From assembly GCF_003987645.1 (NCBI RefSeq), contig NZ_NGKA01000004.1:1-64000 (forward strand): a stretch of 64,000 nucleotides of DNA, read 5' to 3'. The position numbers were made by a program, and so were the translations under genes. Every line of letters starts with the position of its first letter. Position 1 is the stretch's first letter. The DNA is from Vagococcus elongatus (GTDB lineage Bacteria; Bacillota; Bacilli; Lactobacillales; Vagococcaceae). The notes beneath the pieces are model-generated. The model searched no databases and was not told the origin of the DNA. It was given only the letters and a program-made list of their open reading frames with translations. Below, one piece after another: positions 42,955 through 52,407 of the stretch.

Positions 42955-44389
42955 TCAATTTTCTAACAACGTTTCTGCTTTATTGAATATATTATTTTTT
43001 TGGAACAAGATAGTCAAAAAAACAGGAACAACTATGGCAATTCCCATACAAAGTAAGAACCACAACCACGATTGGCTCTGAATCACTAATATTCCCGGAA
43101 TCCCACCTACACCAATAGAATACGCGGTCACTTCAGATAACATAGCAACAGTTCCTGCAAGCGCAGAACCAATCAACGCTGCGATAAACGGATACAAATA
43201 TTTTAAATTAATACCAAACATCGCTGGCTCAGTCACTCCCAAATAGCAAGATATCATGGCTGGAATGGAAACTTGTTCCTCTTCTTTATTCCCACGGTGC
43301 AAAAAAATCACTCCTAAAACTGCCGAACCTTGAGCAATATTAGACAGGGCAATCATCGGCCATAAATTAGTGCCGCCAAATTCATTGATCAACTGTAAAT
43401 CTATGGCATTGCTCATATGGTGCAGTCCAGTAACTACGAGCGGAGCATATAAAAAGCCAAACAATGAACCGAACAACCAGTTGAAACTACTAGTCAATCC
43501 GGCATTCACGATTGTGGAAATGAAACTGCCGATTTTCCAACCGATTGGTCCCAAAATAATATGAGCTGCTAAAATTGTAGGCAATAATGAAAAAAATGGC
43601 ACAAAAATCATTGAAATAGCATTTGGAATCACTTTACGCAGTCCAATTTCCAAATAAGCCAGTAAAAAGCCTGCAAGCATTGCGGGAACCACTTGAGCTT
43701 GATAGCCAATCATGTCTATTTGAAAAAAGCCAAAGTCCCATTGAGGTATTTCTGCTGCCCCGCCGACAGCAAAAGCGTTCAGCAATTGCGGGGAAACTAA
43801 CGTAATCCCCAGTACGATTCCTAGGATTTGTGTTGTTCCCATTTTACGGGAAATACTCCACGTGATACCTACTGGCAGAAAATGAAAAATTGCTTCTCCG
43901 GGAAGCCATAATAGTGCATTAATTCCTGACCAAAATTGGGACACGTCAACAATTGTCTGATCGCCAAGAGCCTCGAAAGGAATCCCTTCCAAAATGTTCC
44001 GGAAACCTAAAATCAATCCCCCAACAACTAACGCTGGAATCAAAGGAGTGAAAATCTCCGCCAAAGCTGCCATAACCCGTTGAACCAAAGTCATATTTTT
44101 TTTGGCTGCCGATTTTGCATCGTCTTTTGAGACCCCTTCTTTGCCGGAAATCGTCCGAAAATCATTGTAAAATTCTGCCACATCATTACCAATAATGACT
44201 TGAAATTGTCCTGATTGAGTAAAGGTTCCTTTAACTGATGGTATTTTTTCAATTTCTGCCACATTCGCCTTTTTTGGGCTTTTCTAAAACAAAACGCATC
44301 CGAGTGACACAATGAGAAACAGCTGAAATATTTTCTGAGCCTCCGATTGCCTTCAACAACTTTCCCGCATCTTCCATAAATTTCCCCAA
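42955..44389 (-). pseudogene. treB: Trehalose PTS EIIBC, frameshifted in the EIIB domain
   Basis: The start TTG at 44389 follows GAGGAGGG and gives GKFMEDAGKLLKAIGGSENI, as in TreB. The EIIB phosphocysteine segment AVSHCVTRMRFVL is intact. After EKPKK the frame is lost in a run of six T on the plus strand (44270-44275) and meets a stop. Five instead of six restores KKANVAEIEKIPSVKGTF, which continues in the neighbouring frame to 42955. That part holds the rest of EIIB and the whole EIIC domain (about ten helices, GITWSISRKMG, GVTEPAMFGIN). No EIIA domain is attached, as in many TreB proteins. Functional if the extra base is a sequencing error, otherwise inactive. Confidence 0.88.
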
Positions 44390-44676
44390 ACTTTTTCCCT
44401 CCTCGAAAAAAATATTTACGTTTGCGCTTTCATTGTAGTTTTTTTGCTTTAAAAAAACAAATATAATATCTCAGAGAGAGTTACTTATTTCCCAACGCTC
44501 ATGATAAAACCCTTTTTAGTCAATGAAAATTTAGGTAACAAGTGATAATAATACTTGTTACAAAGAATAATAAATAACAAATAAACCAAATGTCAGTTTG
44601 ACGATTTTAAAGATAAATACAGCTTTGTATACACCCATAAGGATATAGGTACCACACTTAACATAGTCTCATAGCA
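44390..44676. promoter_or_regulatory. Upstream region of treBC
   Basis: AT-rich, no gene. It contains the cre-like site at 44419-44432, and the treBC promoter must lie here. A TreR-type regulator gene is not adjacent. Confidence 0.5.
44419..44432 (-). promoter_or_regulatory. cre-like site of treBC
   Basis: The minus-strand TGAAAGCGCAAACG keeps TGAAAGCG of the CcpA consensus and differs at two positions in the second half. It lies 30-43 bp upstream of the treB start, as expected for carbon catabolite repression of trehalose use. Confidence 0.55.
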
Positions 44677-44712
44677 CAAAAAAATCTGATAATGATTATC
44701 AGATTTTTTCTT
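44677..44712. terminator. Bidirectional terminator
   Basis: AAAAAATCTGATAA/TTATCAGATTTTTT almost perfect palindrome directly after the small membrane protein gene (minus strand). Confidence 0.85.
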
Positions 44713-44715
44713 TTC

Positions 44716-44925
44716 CTAAATAAAATTTCTTCCTTTCAATAAGAGAATCAAATCGATCAATACAATAATGACGTAACCCAAGGTGGTCAAACTTAGCGTC
44801 CCAATGAAGAACTGCCATAAAGATAGGCCTTGACGTTCACGAGATTTTTTTAAAACATGGAGCAAGGTGGTAATAATGAGACCAAAACCAAAAGACAGTC
44901 CCAGAGTTTGAATGATAGCTATCAA
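44716..44925 (-). CDS. Small membrane protein, 69 residues
   Basis: TTG start with GGAGGTG upstream at proper spacing. Two hydrophobic helices (about 3-24 and 38-65) are separated by a basic loop (KKSRERQG). No family recognised. It has its own terminator and is transcribed alone. Real because of the strong ribosome-binding site and the clean terminator, but the function is unknown. Confidence 0.6.
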   Translation of the reverse strand: MIAIIQTLGLSFGFGLIITTLLHVLKKSRERQGLSLWQFFIGTLSLTTLGYVIIVLIDLILLLKGRNFI

Positions 44926-45118
44926 AATGTGACACCTCCAACTTTATCATAAAATTTCTGTGGTTTTCTTTGTAGCTTCATAGCGTATTTCTTATGGTTA
45001 TACAGATAATAATTTTAATCATCGGCATAATTTTTTATTTAAATTTCACTCACAATGATACCATTTATTAAACATTTTTTCGACTTAAACTCCGTCACCA
45101 TGAAAAGGAAAACAAACA

Positions 45119-46543
45119 TCACTGGGAAGACAACTCCCCTGCTGATTCTGAAATATACTTTTCAACTGCTGCTGTAATAAAATCGATATCCTGAGGGGCT
45201 AAGGTACTGTCAATAAAATGATATTCTTTATATTTTAAAGAAAATGTACTCTGCCCAATGGAGATGTTGCTGAGAATCAAATCGAAATAGTCTCCTGACG
45301 CAGGGATAGAAAAAATGTCTAAGGGATTAATGATCTTGATGAAAATTTCATAAGGTAAAAACTTTTCTATTTGGTACTTCAGATATTCCGTATGTTCCGA
45401 ATTGGTATCAAAAAACAAGCCCAACTGAAACACTTTTTGCTTATAAGAGATTTTTTCTTCATAGTTTGGGAAAAAATTACTGAAAAGATAGCAAATATGT
45501 TCTATATTTTCCTGATGTTTATCTCCCAACGTTGATTTCTTAAAAGCAATTTCGATAGTCTTGTATATTTTTTTGGTCATTATCCGCCGTTGGAGCATCA
45601 CAAACCGATGCAAATAATTATTCAAGATACAATAGGGCACTTGAAGGTTGACGCCGATCAAATATTGGAAAAGTATTTTAGGAAATAACGATTCGAAGTC
45701 TTCCGGCTCATAGCCATAAGCATCAAAGACCGCTGTAAAAATCCCCCTTAGGTTTTGCCCGATTTCCTCTTTGCTTTCCCCGTCATTAAAGACATGATGG
45801 GTCAAATAATACTCAAATCGCCCCAGTGACAAGCGGCTCTTTCCTTCTTTGCTCAAAATATCAATAAGGGGATATTCTTCTTTGTCCATGACCAAAAAAT
45901 TGCCGTTTTTTTCTCTAATCATATGGACATAAATCATGATGATCAGCTTTTGAGTATCAGAAAAATACGGAGCGACGGGAAAATGCCGTTGCAATTCTAA
46001 AGCCACCAACTTTAATTCCTGTTCTAAATTTTGATTTTCCGGGAACTGTTTGTTTTGATATTTTTCAACAAAAAGAATAGAAAAAAATTGGGACACCGCC
46101 ACTTCATTGCCCGCAATCCTGAGTGGTTTCTTGGCAATATAAAAATCATATTTTTTGATTTCAGCATTGATTTGCTGAATCAAGCGGATAACTGAGGATT
46201 TGCTCAGATTCAATTCGACTCCTAAAAGTTCATAACTGCCATAATCTGAATAAAAAAGTGTTTCTAACAGCTGAAAGGCAGGGGCACGTGCTAGAAAGTG
46301 GCTGTAAAGTTCATCGATGGCATAAGAGGGGGCCAGTGTTAGGGAAATATTGGGGCCAGTGTAATAATCTATCAGCAAAAAATTCGCTTCTACCATTAAT
46401 TCGCTTAAATATTTTTCAACTAGAGACTGATTGATCCCTAATTTGTCAGCAACGTTACGACTGTCTAAATCTTTTCTGTGGAGCAACAGTTCAATCATAC
46501 TTAATTTTTTTTGTTCCGATTTCGAAAGCAGATTTAAAAACAT
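45119..46543 (-). CDS. Mga-like transcriptional regulator
   Basis: Protein of 474 residues with the layout of Mga/AtxA regulators. Two N-terminal helix-turn-helix regions are present (about 15-60, RNVADKLGINQSLVEKYLSEL; about 95-140, GVELNLSKSSVIRLIQQIN), then a PRD-like helical region (about 160-370), and a C-terminal EIIB-like fold (about 375-465). Such regulators usually respond to PTS phosphorylation. It is divergent from the PepT-like operon, separated by about 200 bp, and could control that operon, itself or distant surface-protein genes such as the adhesin at 20536. Confidence 0.82.
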   Translation of the reverse strand: MFLNLLSKSEQKKLSMIELLLHRKDLDSRNVADKLGINQSLVEKYLSELMVEANFLLIDYYTGPNISLTLAPSYAIDELYSHFLARAPAFQLLETLFYSDYGSYELLGVELNLSKSSVIRLIQQINAEIKKYDFYIAKKPLRIAGNEVAVSQFFSILFVEKYQNKQFPENQNLEQELKLVALELQRHFPVAPYFSDTQKLIIMIYVHMIREKNGNFLVMDKEEYPLIDILSKEGKSRLSLGRFEYYLTHHVFNDGESKEEIGQNLRGIFTAVFDAYGYEPEDFESLFPKILFQYLIGVNLQVPYCILNNYLHRFVMLQRRIMTKKIYKTIEIAFKKSTLGDKHQENIEHICYLFSNFFPNYEEKISYKQKVFQLGLFFDTNSEHTEYLKYQIEKFLPYEIFIKIINPLDIFSIPASGDYFDLILSNISIGQSTFSLKYKEYHFIDSTLAPQDIDFITAAVEKYISESAGELSSQ

Positions 46544-46740
46544 AAAAACACCTCCCTCGAAGCTTTCTTTTCACCTGTATTATGGTTCTTTTAACACTTT
46601 TTTTCAACTATAAATATAACAAGTAGTCAAAAAAAGATAAAAAAAAAGATTAATTGGCTATTTACTCCCCCTCATCTTCCTTCAAAATAAAACGTAGTCG
46701 ATTGTAGCTCACGTCTAGCAATATAATTAGGAGGAAAAAC

Positions 46741-47865
46741 ATGGAAACAAAAAACAGATTAGTTCAAACGTTCATCGATTTAGTCTCAATTGATTCTGAA
46801 TCAAAAGATGAAAAGCAAGTCCACGAGTATCTAAAGAATGTCTTCACTTCTTTGAATCTAGAAATCGTTGAAGATGACAGCATGGCAAAAACAGGTCTTG
46901 GGGCAAATAACTTGATTGCCAAGCTGAGAGGAAGTAAAAACACTGAACCTCTTTTCTTTTCTTCTCACACAGACACTGTCTCACCCGGAAAAGGCATTGA
47001 GGTCATTGAAAAAGACGGTATTTTATATTCCAAAGGGGACACGATTTTGGCAGCGGATAACAAAGCCGGCATTGCCATCATGATTGAAGCTATCCGCCGT
47101 ATTCAGGAAGAAAAAATTCCTACCGGTTTATTGGAATTTGTCTTATCTCCCGGCGAGGAAATCGGTCTAATCGGTGCGGCTGCTTTAGACATGAGTTTAC
47201 TCACATCAACTTATGGTTTCGTTCTTGACAGCGATGGGCCGGTCGGTCATGTGACCATAGCCAGTCCGTTCCTGCACATGTATGACGTAAAAATCATAGG
47301 TCGGGCTGCTCATGCCGGAATGGAACCTGAGAAAGGAATTTCTGCTGTGTCGATTTTAGCAGAGGCCCTCTCACATATCGAAACTGGCAGACTGGATGCA
47401 GAAACCACAGCGAATATTGGCTTCATCCAAGGAGGGGAAGCATCCAATATCGTTATGGACGAGTTGCTGCTTAAAGGGGAAGTACGAGCTATCTCTGAAA
47501 AAAGAGCGCAACAATTAGTACAGCAGATGGAAACATCTTTTAAGCAGGCTGCCGATAAATTTGGCGGAAAAGTAGAAATTTCTGCCAACCAGATGGCCAC
47601 AGGTTTCCGAATCACAGACGATGAGCCTGTCATGGAATTGCTGAAAGAATCTACGACTCATCTAGGATTTGATTTAGTCTCTGAAATCAGCGGAGGCGGA
47701 AGTGACGCGAATATATTTAATGCTCAAGGAAAAAGTACTCCAAACCTCTCCATCGGATATGCAAATATGCATACCACTCAAGAAAGTGTCAGTATCGCAG
47801 AGATGGAAAAAGCAGTAACCTTAGTGATTGAATTAGCTAAAAGAACTCCCGCCAAAAGGAGGTAA
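46741..47865 (+). CDS. M20 family tripeptidase-like metallopeptidase (PepT-like)
   Basis: Cytoplasmic dinuclear zinc aminopeptidase of 374 residues. The zinc ligands are in SSHTDTV (His/Asp), LAADNKAG (Asp), PGEEIGL (catalytic Glu and ligand) and LDSDGPV, and the dimerisation lid is about 175-290. The GGGSDANIF segment near the C-terminus is typical of PepT and YqjE-type proteins. A perfect AGGAGG precedes the ATG. It is the first of three closely spaced genes with a YitT protein and a permease-like membrane protein. Confidence 0.9.
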   Translation: METKNRLVQTFIDLVSIDSESKDEKQVHEYLKNVFTSLNLEIVEDDSMAKTGLGANNLIAKLRGSKNTEPLFFSSHTDTVSPGKGIEVIEKDGILYSKGDTILAADNKAGIAIMIEAIRRIQEEKIPTGLLEFVLSPGEEIGLIGAAALDMSLLTSTYGFVLDSDGPVGHVTIASPFLHMYDVKIIGRAAHAGMEPEKGISAVSILAEALSHIETGRLDAETTANIGFIQGGEASNIVMDELLLKGEVRAISEKRAQQLVQQMETSFKQAADKFGGKVEISANQMATGFRITDDEPVMELLKESTTHLGFDLVSEISGGGSDANIFNAQGKSTPNLSIGYANMHTTQESVSIAEMEKAVTLVIELAKRTPAKRR

Positions 47866-47867
47866 GA

Positions 47868-48716
47868 ATGAGCAAACTCAAAGAACAAAGTTTACAACTA
47901 ATCAAAATAGCCTTCGCTGTTTTGATTTTGGGGGTCAGTATCAACATGTTTCTTGGCCCCCATCATATCGCAGCAGGTGGGGTGAGCGGTCTAGGCATTT
48001 TGCTGGAAATCGTATTAAATATCGACCGGGCAGTCGTTGTTTTCGCTCTTAACGTTGTCATGTTGATCCTTGCTGCAATTTTTCTAGGACGAAAAGTTTT
48101 TATGAATATTCTGTACGGCAGCCTTATGTTCCCTGTGGCACTGGGAATCGTCCCGGAAATCATGGTAGCACAAGACCGAATGTTATCCATGATCTTTGGC
48201 AGCATCATTTTCGGTATCGGGGTAGCTATCCTGTATAAAATCCAAGCATCCAGCGGCGGGACGACCATTCCACCATTGATTTTTGAAAAATATTTTCATT
48301 TGAACACTTCTTTGGGTTTGCTCTTTTCAGATGCTCTGATTGTTTGCTTCAGTCTATATGTTTTTGGTATGGAAGAATTTCTTTTCGCTATCATGTCGAT
48401 CGCTATCACCTCTATTGTCATGATGTACATAGAAACAGGAACCAATCGAAAGAAAGCTGTCATGTTTGTCAGTGATGTTGCTACGGAAAAATTCAGAGGG
48501 AAATTGCAGACGGTACTCCCGGCGGACTTGACTCTTTTTGATGTCCGTTCATGTGAAACGCCTACAAATCAAGAGATGATTTTGCTGGTAGTTTCCGATA
48601 AAAATTACCCCAAGACAAAAGAAATCATTCAAACAATCGACCCCAAAGCTTTTATCATCACTTACAATGTTGCTGAAGTAAGTGGATTAGGCTTTACTTA
48701 TCATCCAATTCAATAG
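47868..48716 (+). CDS. YitT family membrane protein (second copy)
   Basis: Paralogue, 282 residues, of the protein at 11168. Membrane helices cover about 10-200 (NMFLGPHHIAAGGVSGLGI at the first loop), with a C-terminal DUF2179 domain (about 210-275). It starts 2 bp after the peptidase gene with AAGGAGG inside that gene's 3' end, so translation is probably coupled. The operon context suggests a link to peptide or amino-acid handling. Confidence 0.85.
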   Translation: MSKLKEQSLQLIKIAFAVLILGVSINMFLGPHHIAAGGVSGLGILLEIVLNIDRAVVVFALNVVMLILAAIFLGRKVFMNILYGSLMFPVALGIVPEIMVAQDRMLSMIFGSIIFGIGVAILYKIQASSGGTTIPPLIFEKYFHLNTSLGLLFSDALIVCFSLYVFGMEEFLFAIMSIAITSIVMMYIETGTNRKKAVMFVSDVATEKFRGKLQTVLPADLTLFDVRSCETPTNQEMILLVVSDKNYPKTKEIIQTIDPKAFIITYNVAEVSGLGFTYHPIQ

Positions 48717-48730
48717 AAGGAGAAAAAGAA

Positions 48731-49936
48731 ATGGAACCAATTTTAGCTTTTAGTGTTGTTATGTTAATTTGGACAATCGGAGAATTTATTTCAAAAAAGA
48801 CCAAAGCACTCGTCTCTATGATGCTTGTCGCATCTATGATATTTCTAGTTGGATTTGCTGCGGACCTCTTGCCTTACGATCTCATTGAGAAATCAGGATT
48901 GTTGGGCATCGGAAATGCTGTCATCGGCGTCATTATTGTTCATTTAGGCACAACCATGAGTCTCAAAGACTTGAAAGAACAATGGCGGACTTTCGTGATT
49001 GGCTCACTAACAGTCGTCATCATGACCATTGCCCTGTTTTTTGTAGGCAATCTGATTTTCGACCGAAACATCGCCGTTGCAGGAACAGCTGCTATCACTG
49101 GAGGAACAGTCAACGTCTTGATGGTACAAGATAAAGCTGCCGACATTATGAAAGCCGGTGGAGATCTCGGTGCTTTGTCAGGATACTTGTTAGCCGTTTT
49201 CCCGTTGCTGATTTTAAACTTGAAAAACCTTGTCGGCTTTCTGGTCACTGCTAACATTTTGAAAAAGGAGGCACTCCAAGTTAAACAGGATTACCGTGAT
49301 GGTAAATTGGAGTATGTCGAAGAAGCAGCTGTCGCAGACCCTACTGACAATAGCACCAGCATCTTGCCGGATTTCTTGCTGACACCTTATGCCAAACTAT
49401 TTTTACTAGGGGCAACTGTCTATATTTCCAGCTTTTTAAGTCAGTTAACCGGCGGAACAATCAATACATTTGTCATTGCTTTGTTGATGGGGATTATTTT
49501 ACGCCACTTCAAAATTTTGAAACCTAGTGCACTATCCTCCACTGACTCCTTTGGCTTATTGATGATTTCGATTATGGTCATCGCCTTTGCACCATTAGCA
49601 GACGTGGTGCCGTCAGATTTATTATCATTGGTCTGGCCAATTATTTTCTATTTGATTACAGGTGTTCTGATGGTTTTCGTTGCTGCCTACTTTATCGGGC
49701 GAAAGGTCGGCTACTCTGGACCACTTTCTATCGCTGTGGGCATGACCACTTTCTTCGGCTTCCCGGGAACGATGGTATTGTCGAAAGAGGCCGCATCAGT
49801 CATAGGTGAAACCAAAGAAGAAATTGCTGTTATCGAACAAAATATTTTGCCGATTATGGTCACAGCCGGATTTTCCACGATTACGATTACTTCCGTTATC
49901 ACTGGCGGATTGATCGTGGGATTGATTATCGGTTAA
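48731..49936 (+). CDS. Polytopic membrane protein, probable transporter of unknown substrate
   Basis: Protein of 401 residues with about ten to eleven predicted helices and a hydrophilic central loop (about 180-220; EYVEEAAVADPTDNST). Two repeated halves contain Gly/Thr-rich breaks (TAAITGGTVNVLM about 118-130; GMTTFFGFPGTMVLS about 337-351), the look of an inverted-repeat secondary transporter. I cannot assign a family with certainty. Its place after a tripeptidase gene suggests a peptide, amino acid or carboxylate as substrate. It ends the operon before a terminator. Confidence 0.7.
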   Translation: MEPILAFSVVMLIWTIGEFISKKTKALVSMMLVASMIFLVGFAADLLPYDLIEKSGLLGIGNAVIGVIIVHLGTTMSLKDLKEQWRTFVIGSLTVVIMTIALFFVGNLIFDRNIAVAGTAAITGGTVNVLMVQDKAADIMKAGGDLGALSGYLLAVFPLLILNLKNLVGFLVTANILKKEALQVKQDYRDGKLEYVEEAAVADPTDNSTSILPDFLLTPYAKLFLLGATVYISSFLSQLTGGTINTFVIALLMGIILRHFKILKPSALSSTDSFGLLMISIMVIAFAPLADVVPSDLLSLVWPIIFYLITGVLMVFVAAYFIGRKVGYSGPLSIAVGMTTFFGFPGTMVLSKEAASVIGETKEEIAVIEQNILPIMVTAGFSTITITSVITGGLIVGLIIG

Positions 49937-49967
49937 CATAGTCCCAAAGAGACTACACATTCTTTAT

Positions 49968-50023
49968 CAAAAAAACAGGTGTTGCAAGAGAACGTTAATG
50001 TTCCTTTGAAACACCTGTTTTTG
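49968..50023 (+). terminator. Rho-independent terminator
   Basis: AAAAACAGGTGTT/AACACCTGTTTTT perfect stem with a 25-nt loop after the peptidase operon. Confidence 0.88.
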
Positions 50024-50162
50024 CTATCTACACAATCCATTTTTAGCCTTGACATGAAGTGCACTCCATAGAGTAGAATCATAGTGAAGTGATATTTGAT
50101 GAAATAGGATGATGAGATTTTACACCACAAATTAATAATCTGATGGGCATAAGTCTTTTGCC

Positions 50163-50192
50163 AATCGCTTATTACGTGAGCGATTATTTTTG
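50163..50192 (+). terminator. Small hairpin followed by T tract
   Basis: AATCGCT/AGCGATT 7-bp stem, 9-nt loop, then ATTTTTG. A second weak terminator or part of a small transcript in the intergenic region 49937-50282, which holds no gene. Confidence 0.4.
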
Positions 50193-50210
50193 TACTTCTT
50201 CGTCATAGGC

Positions 50211-50253
50211 AAAAAATGCCCTACCTAGACATAACGCTAGGCGGGACATTTTT
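50211..50253 (-). terminator. Terminator of the oxidoreductase cluster
   Basis: On the minus strand AAAATGTCCCGCCTAG pairs with CTAGGTAGGGCATTTTT, with small bulges, just after the stop at 50283. Confidence 0.65.
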
Positions 50254-50282
50254 ATGCAAAGAAAAACTTATAGCAGTGACAT

Positions 50283-51338
50283 TTATTTTTCCAAGTGGCA
50301 CACTTGATTCTTTTCTGCCGATTCAAATATCTTTTCGATAAGCACCAGCACGTCACGCACTTCTTCATTTTTCACTACGGGTTCTTGCTCCCCGGCAACC
50401 ACATGATAAAAGTTTTCGTAAAACTCCGAAAAGTCGGCTTTTCCTGCCGGCAGTGTGTCCCTTACAATCATCTCTTCAGATGGAGGAGCCATCGTTTTAG
50501 TCAACCCTTGTCCAGCCCGGATAGGCGTAGGTGCCACCTTTTCAGTGGTTTCTTTTTGCATCACCAGATTGCCTGATAAATCCCAATCATGGACGATGCC
50601 TGTTCCTTTAAGACCTTTGACGTACCAGCGTGGAAGTTTGATGAAGTTGCTGGTTCCCACTTCAACTTGTGCCTTCACTCCGTTTTCAAAGGTTAGATGA
50701 GCGATAAATCCGTCGTCAACCTCATCTCCAAGCACGTAGCTTAAATCTGCATAAACCGAAACTAGTGGACTGTCCACCATAAACAACATCTGATCCAGCA
50801 GATGGACACCCCAATCCAGTACCATGCCCCCGCCATGTTTTTTCAAATGACGCCAATCCCCTGGTATACCGTTGGCTCCGTGGACACGGGACTCAATTTG
50901 GAACAAATCGCCAATTTGTTTTTGACGGTACAATTCACGAATAATCAAAAAGTCTTCGTCCCAACGACGGTTCTGATGAACCATGAAGACTTTTCCTGTT
51001 TCTTCCACGACCTCCATGATGGCGTCAAATTCTGCCACATCCATGGTGACAGGCTTTTCACAAACCACATGCTTTCCAGATTTTAGAGCCTGTATTGCCA
51101 AATCTTTATGGCTGTCATTAGGTGTCGCAATCAGTACTGCATCCACCGCTTTATCCCTTAAAACATCTTCATAACTTTGATAAGTTGTAAACTGTTCTTC
51201 TGTGGCAGTCTGCTGTTTGTCCTCTGCAATATCATAAACACCATACGTTGTCACAAATTCATTTTTTCCAATCAAGTCTCGTGCATGGTAGCTTCCCATG
51301 CCGCCGAAACCAATGACGACAAAGTTTAATTTCTTCAT
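50283..51338 (-). CDS. Gfo/Idh/MocA family oxidoreductase (first copy)
   Basis: NAD(P)-dependent sugar or polyol dehydrogenase-like protein of 351 residues. The start at 51338 follows TAGGAGA. The Rossmann motif VVIGFGGMGSYHA (about 5-17) and EKP motif HVVCEKPVTMD with the catalytic-region Lys (about 90) are present, as is the family GGGMVLDWGVHLLDQ segment (about 160-175). It is the last gene of a cluster with a TIM-barrel protein and a second oxidoreductase. It may oxidise or re-reduce a sugar carbon; the substrate is unknown. Confidence 0.88.
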   Translation of the reverse strand: MKKLNFVVIGFGGMGSYHARDLIGKNEFVTTYGVYDIAEDKQQTATEEQFTTYQSYEDVLRDKAVDAVLIATPNDSHKDLAIQALKSGKHVVCEKPVTMDVAEFDAIMEVVEETGKVFMVHQNRRWDEDFLIIRELYRQKQIGDLFQIESRVHGANGIPGDWRHLKKHGGGMVLDWGVHLLDQMLFMVDSPLVSVYADLSYVLGDEVDDGFIAHLTFENGVKAQVEVGTSNFIKLPRWYVKGLKGTGIVHDWDLSGNLVMQKETTEKVAPTPIRAGQGLTKTMAPPSEEMIVRDTLPAGKADFSEFYENFYHVVAGEQEPVVKNEEVRDVLVLIEKIFESAEKNQVCHLEK

Positions 51339-51357
51339 TGACTCTATTCTCCTAACG

Positions 51358-52326
51358 CTATGCCCACCATATATCCACTGGTTGGTCATTAATCATGATA
51401 GACTGCAAGTTTGTTACTGCACGATTGAAACCTTCATCAATTGACATCAAAGGATCTTCATGCTCGATACTCAGCACATAATCATAGCCGTAAATTCTCA
51501 GCGCACTGATGATATCAGACCATTCGCCCATGCTATGACCGCACCCTACCGAACGGAAGGTCCAAGCACGTGTTTGAATATTGCCGTATGGCTGCATATC
51601 TGTCAGTCCATACATATTGATATTATCCTGGTCTAAATATGTGTCCTTCGCATGGAAATGATGAATCGCCCCAGCCTTGCCTAATATCTTGATAGCCCCG
51701 ACCGGATCGATACCTTGCCACCACAAGTGACTTGGATCAAGGTTACAGCCAATCGCTGGCCCTGTCGCTTCCCTCAACTTCAACATCGTGTACGGTGTAT
51801 GGCATAAAAATCCTCCATGAAGCTCAATACCTATCTTCACTCCGGCATCGGTTGCCACCTGATTGATTTCTTTCCAGTACGGAATCAGTTTTTTCTCCCA
51901 CTGATAATTATAGTTTTCGCTATATTCCGTTGGCCAAGGAAGTACCGGCCAGTTCACTTGTGTGTCCGTCTCATTTCCCCCGGACACCCCAGAAAACGTG
52001 TTAACAACCGGCACATTCATTAAGGAAGCTAATTTAATAGCGTTTCGCAAGGTTTTGTCTGCTTCGGCTGCTTCTACTGGATCTGGTGATATAGGATTAT
52101 TGTGACAGCTGAAAGCACTGATAGATAACCCCTTCTCAGATAGTTTAGCCAGATAGTCTTGGCGTGCCTCTTCACTGTTCAGCAATTTTTCTACATCACA
52201 ATGGGCATTGCCGGGATTTCCTCCCACACCGATTTCCACCGTCTGCAATCCTGCTGCTGACACGACAGCAATCATTTCTTCAAAAGATAACTTATTAAAT
52301 ACTGGCGTAAAAACACCTAATTTCAT
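51358..52326 (-). CDS. TIM-barrel sugar isomerase/epimerase-like protein
   Basis: Protein of 322 residues of the xylose isomerase-like/AP endonuclease 2 superfamily. Candidate metal ligands follow the family order: Glu in IELHGG (about 167), Asp in NLDPSH (about 200), His in HFHAKD (about 227) and Glu in SIEHED (about 280). Such proteins isomerise, epimerise or, together with Gfo/Idh oxidoreductases, cleave oxidised glycosides. It lies 19 bp upstream of the first oxidoreductase and 81 bp downstream of the second. Confidence 0.85.
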   Translation of the reverse strand: MKLGVFTPVFNKLSFEEMIAVVSAAGLQTVEIGVGGNPGNAHCDVEKLLNSEEARQDYLAKLSEKGLSISAFSCHNNPISPDPVEAAEADKTLRNAIKLASLMNVPVVNTFSGVSGGNETDTQVNWPVLPWPTEYSENYNYQWEKKLIPYWKEINQVATDAGVKIGIELHGGFLCHTPYTMLKLREATGPAIGCNLDPSHLWWQGIDPVGAIKILGKAGAIHHFHAKDTYLDQDNINMYGLTDMQPYGNIQTRAWTFRSVGCGHSMGEWSDIISALRIYGYDYVLSIEHEDPLMSIDEGFNRAVTNLQSIMINDQPVDIWWA

Positions 52327-52407
52327 ATTAATTCCTACTTTCTATACTTTTTTCAAAAACTGATACGACTTATATTTTATAAAACGTCTCCTGGGTTTCT
52401 TGACTCC

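Noticed and set aside
44091-44312. Separate small gene upstream of treB
   Set aside because: It is an out-of-frame reading of the treB EIIB region; the true frame gives a clear EIIB domain.
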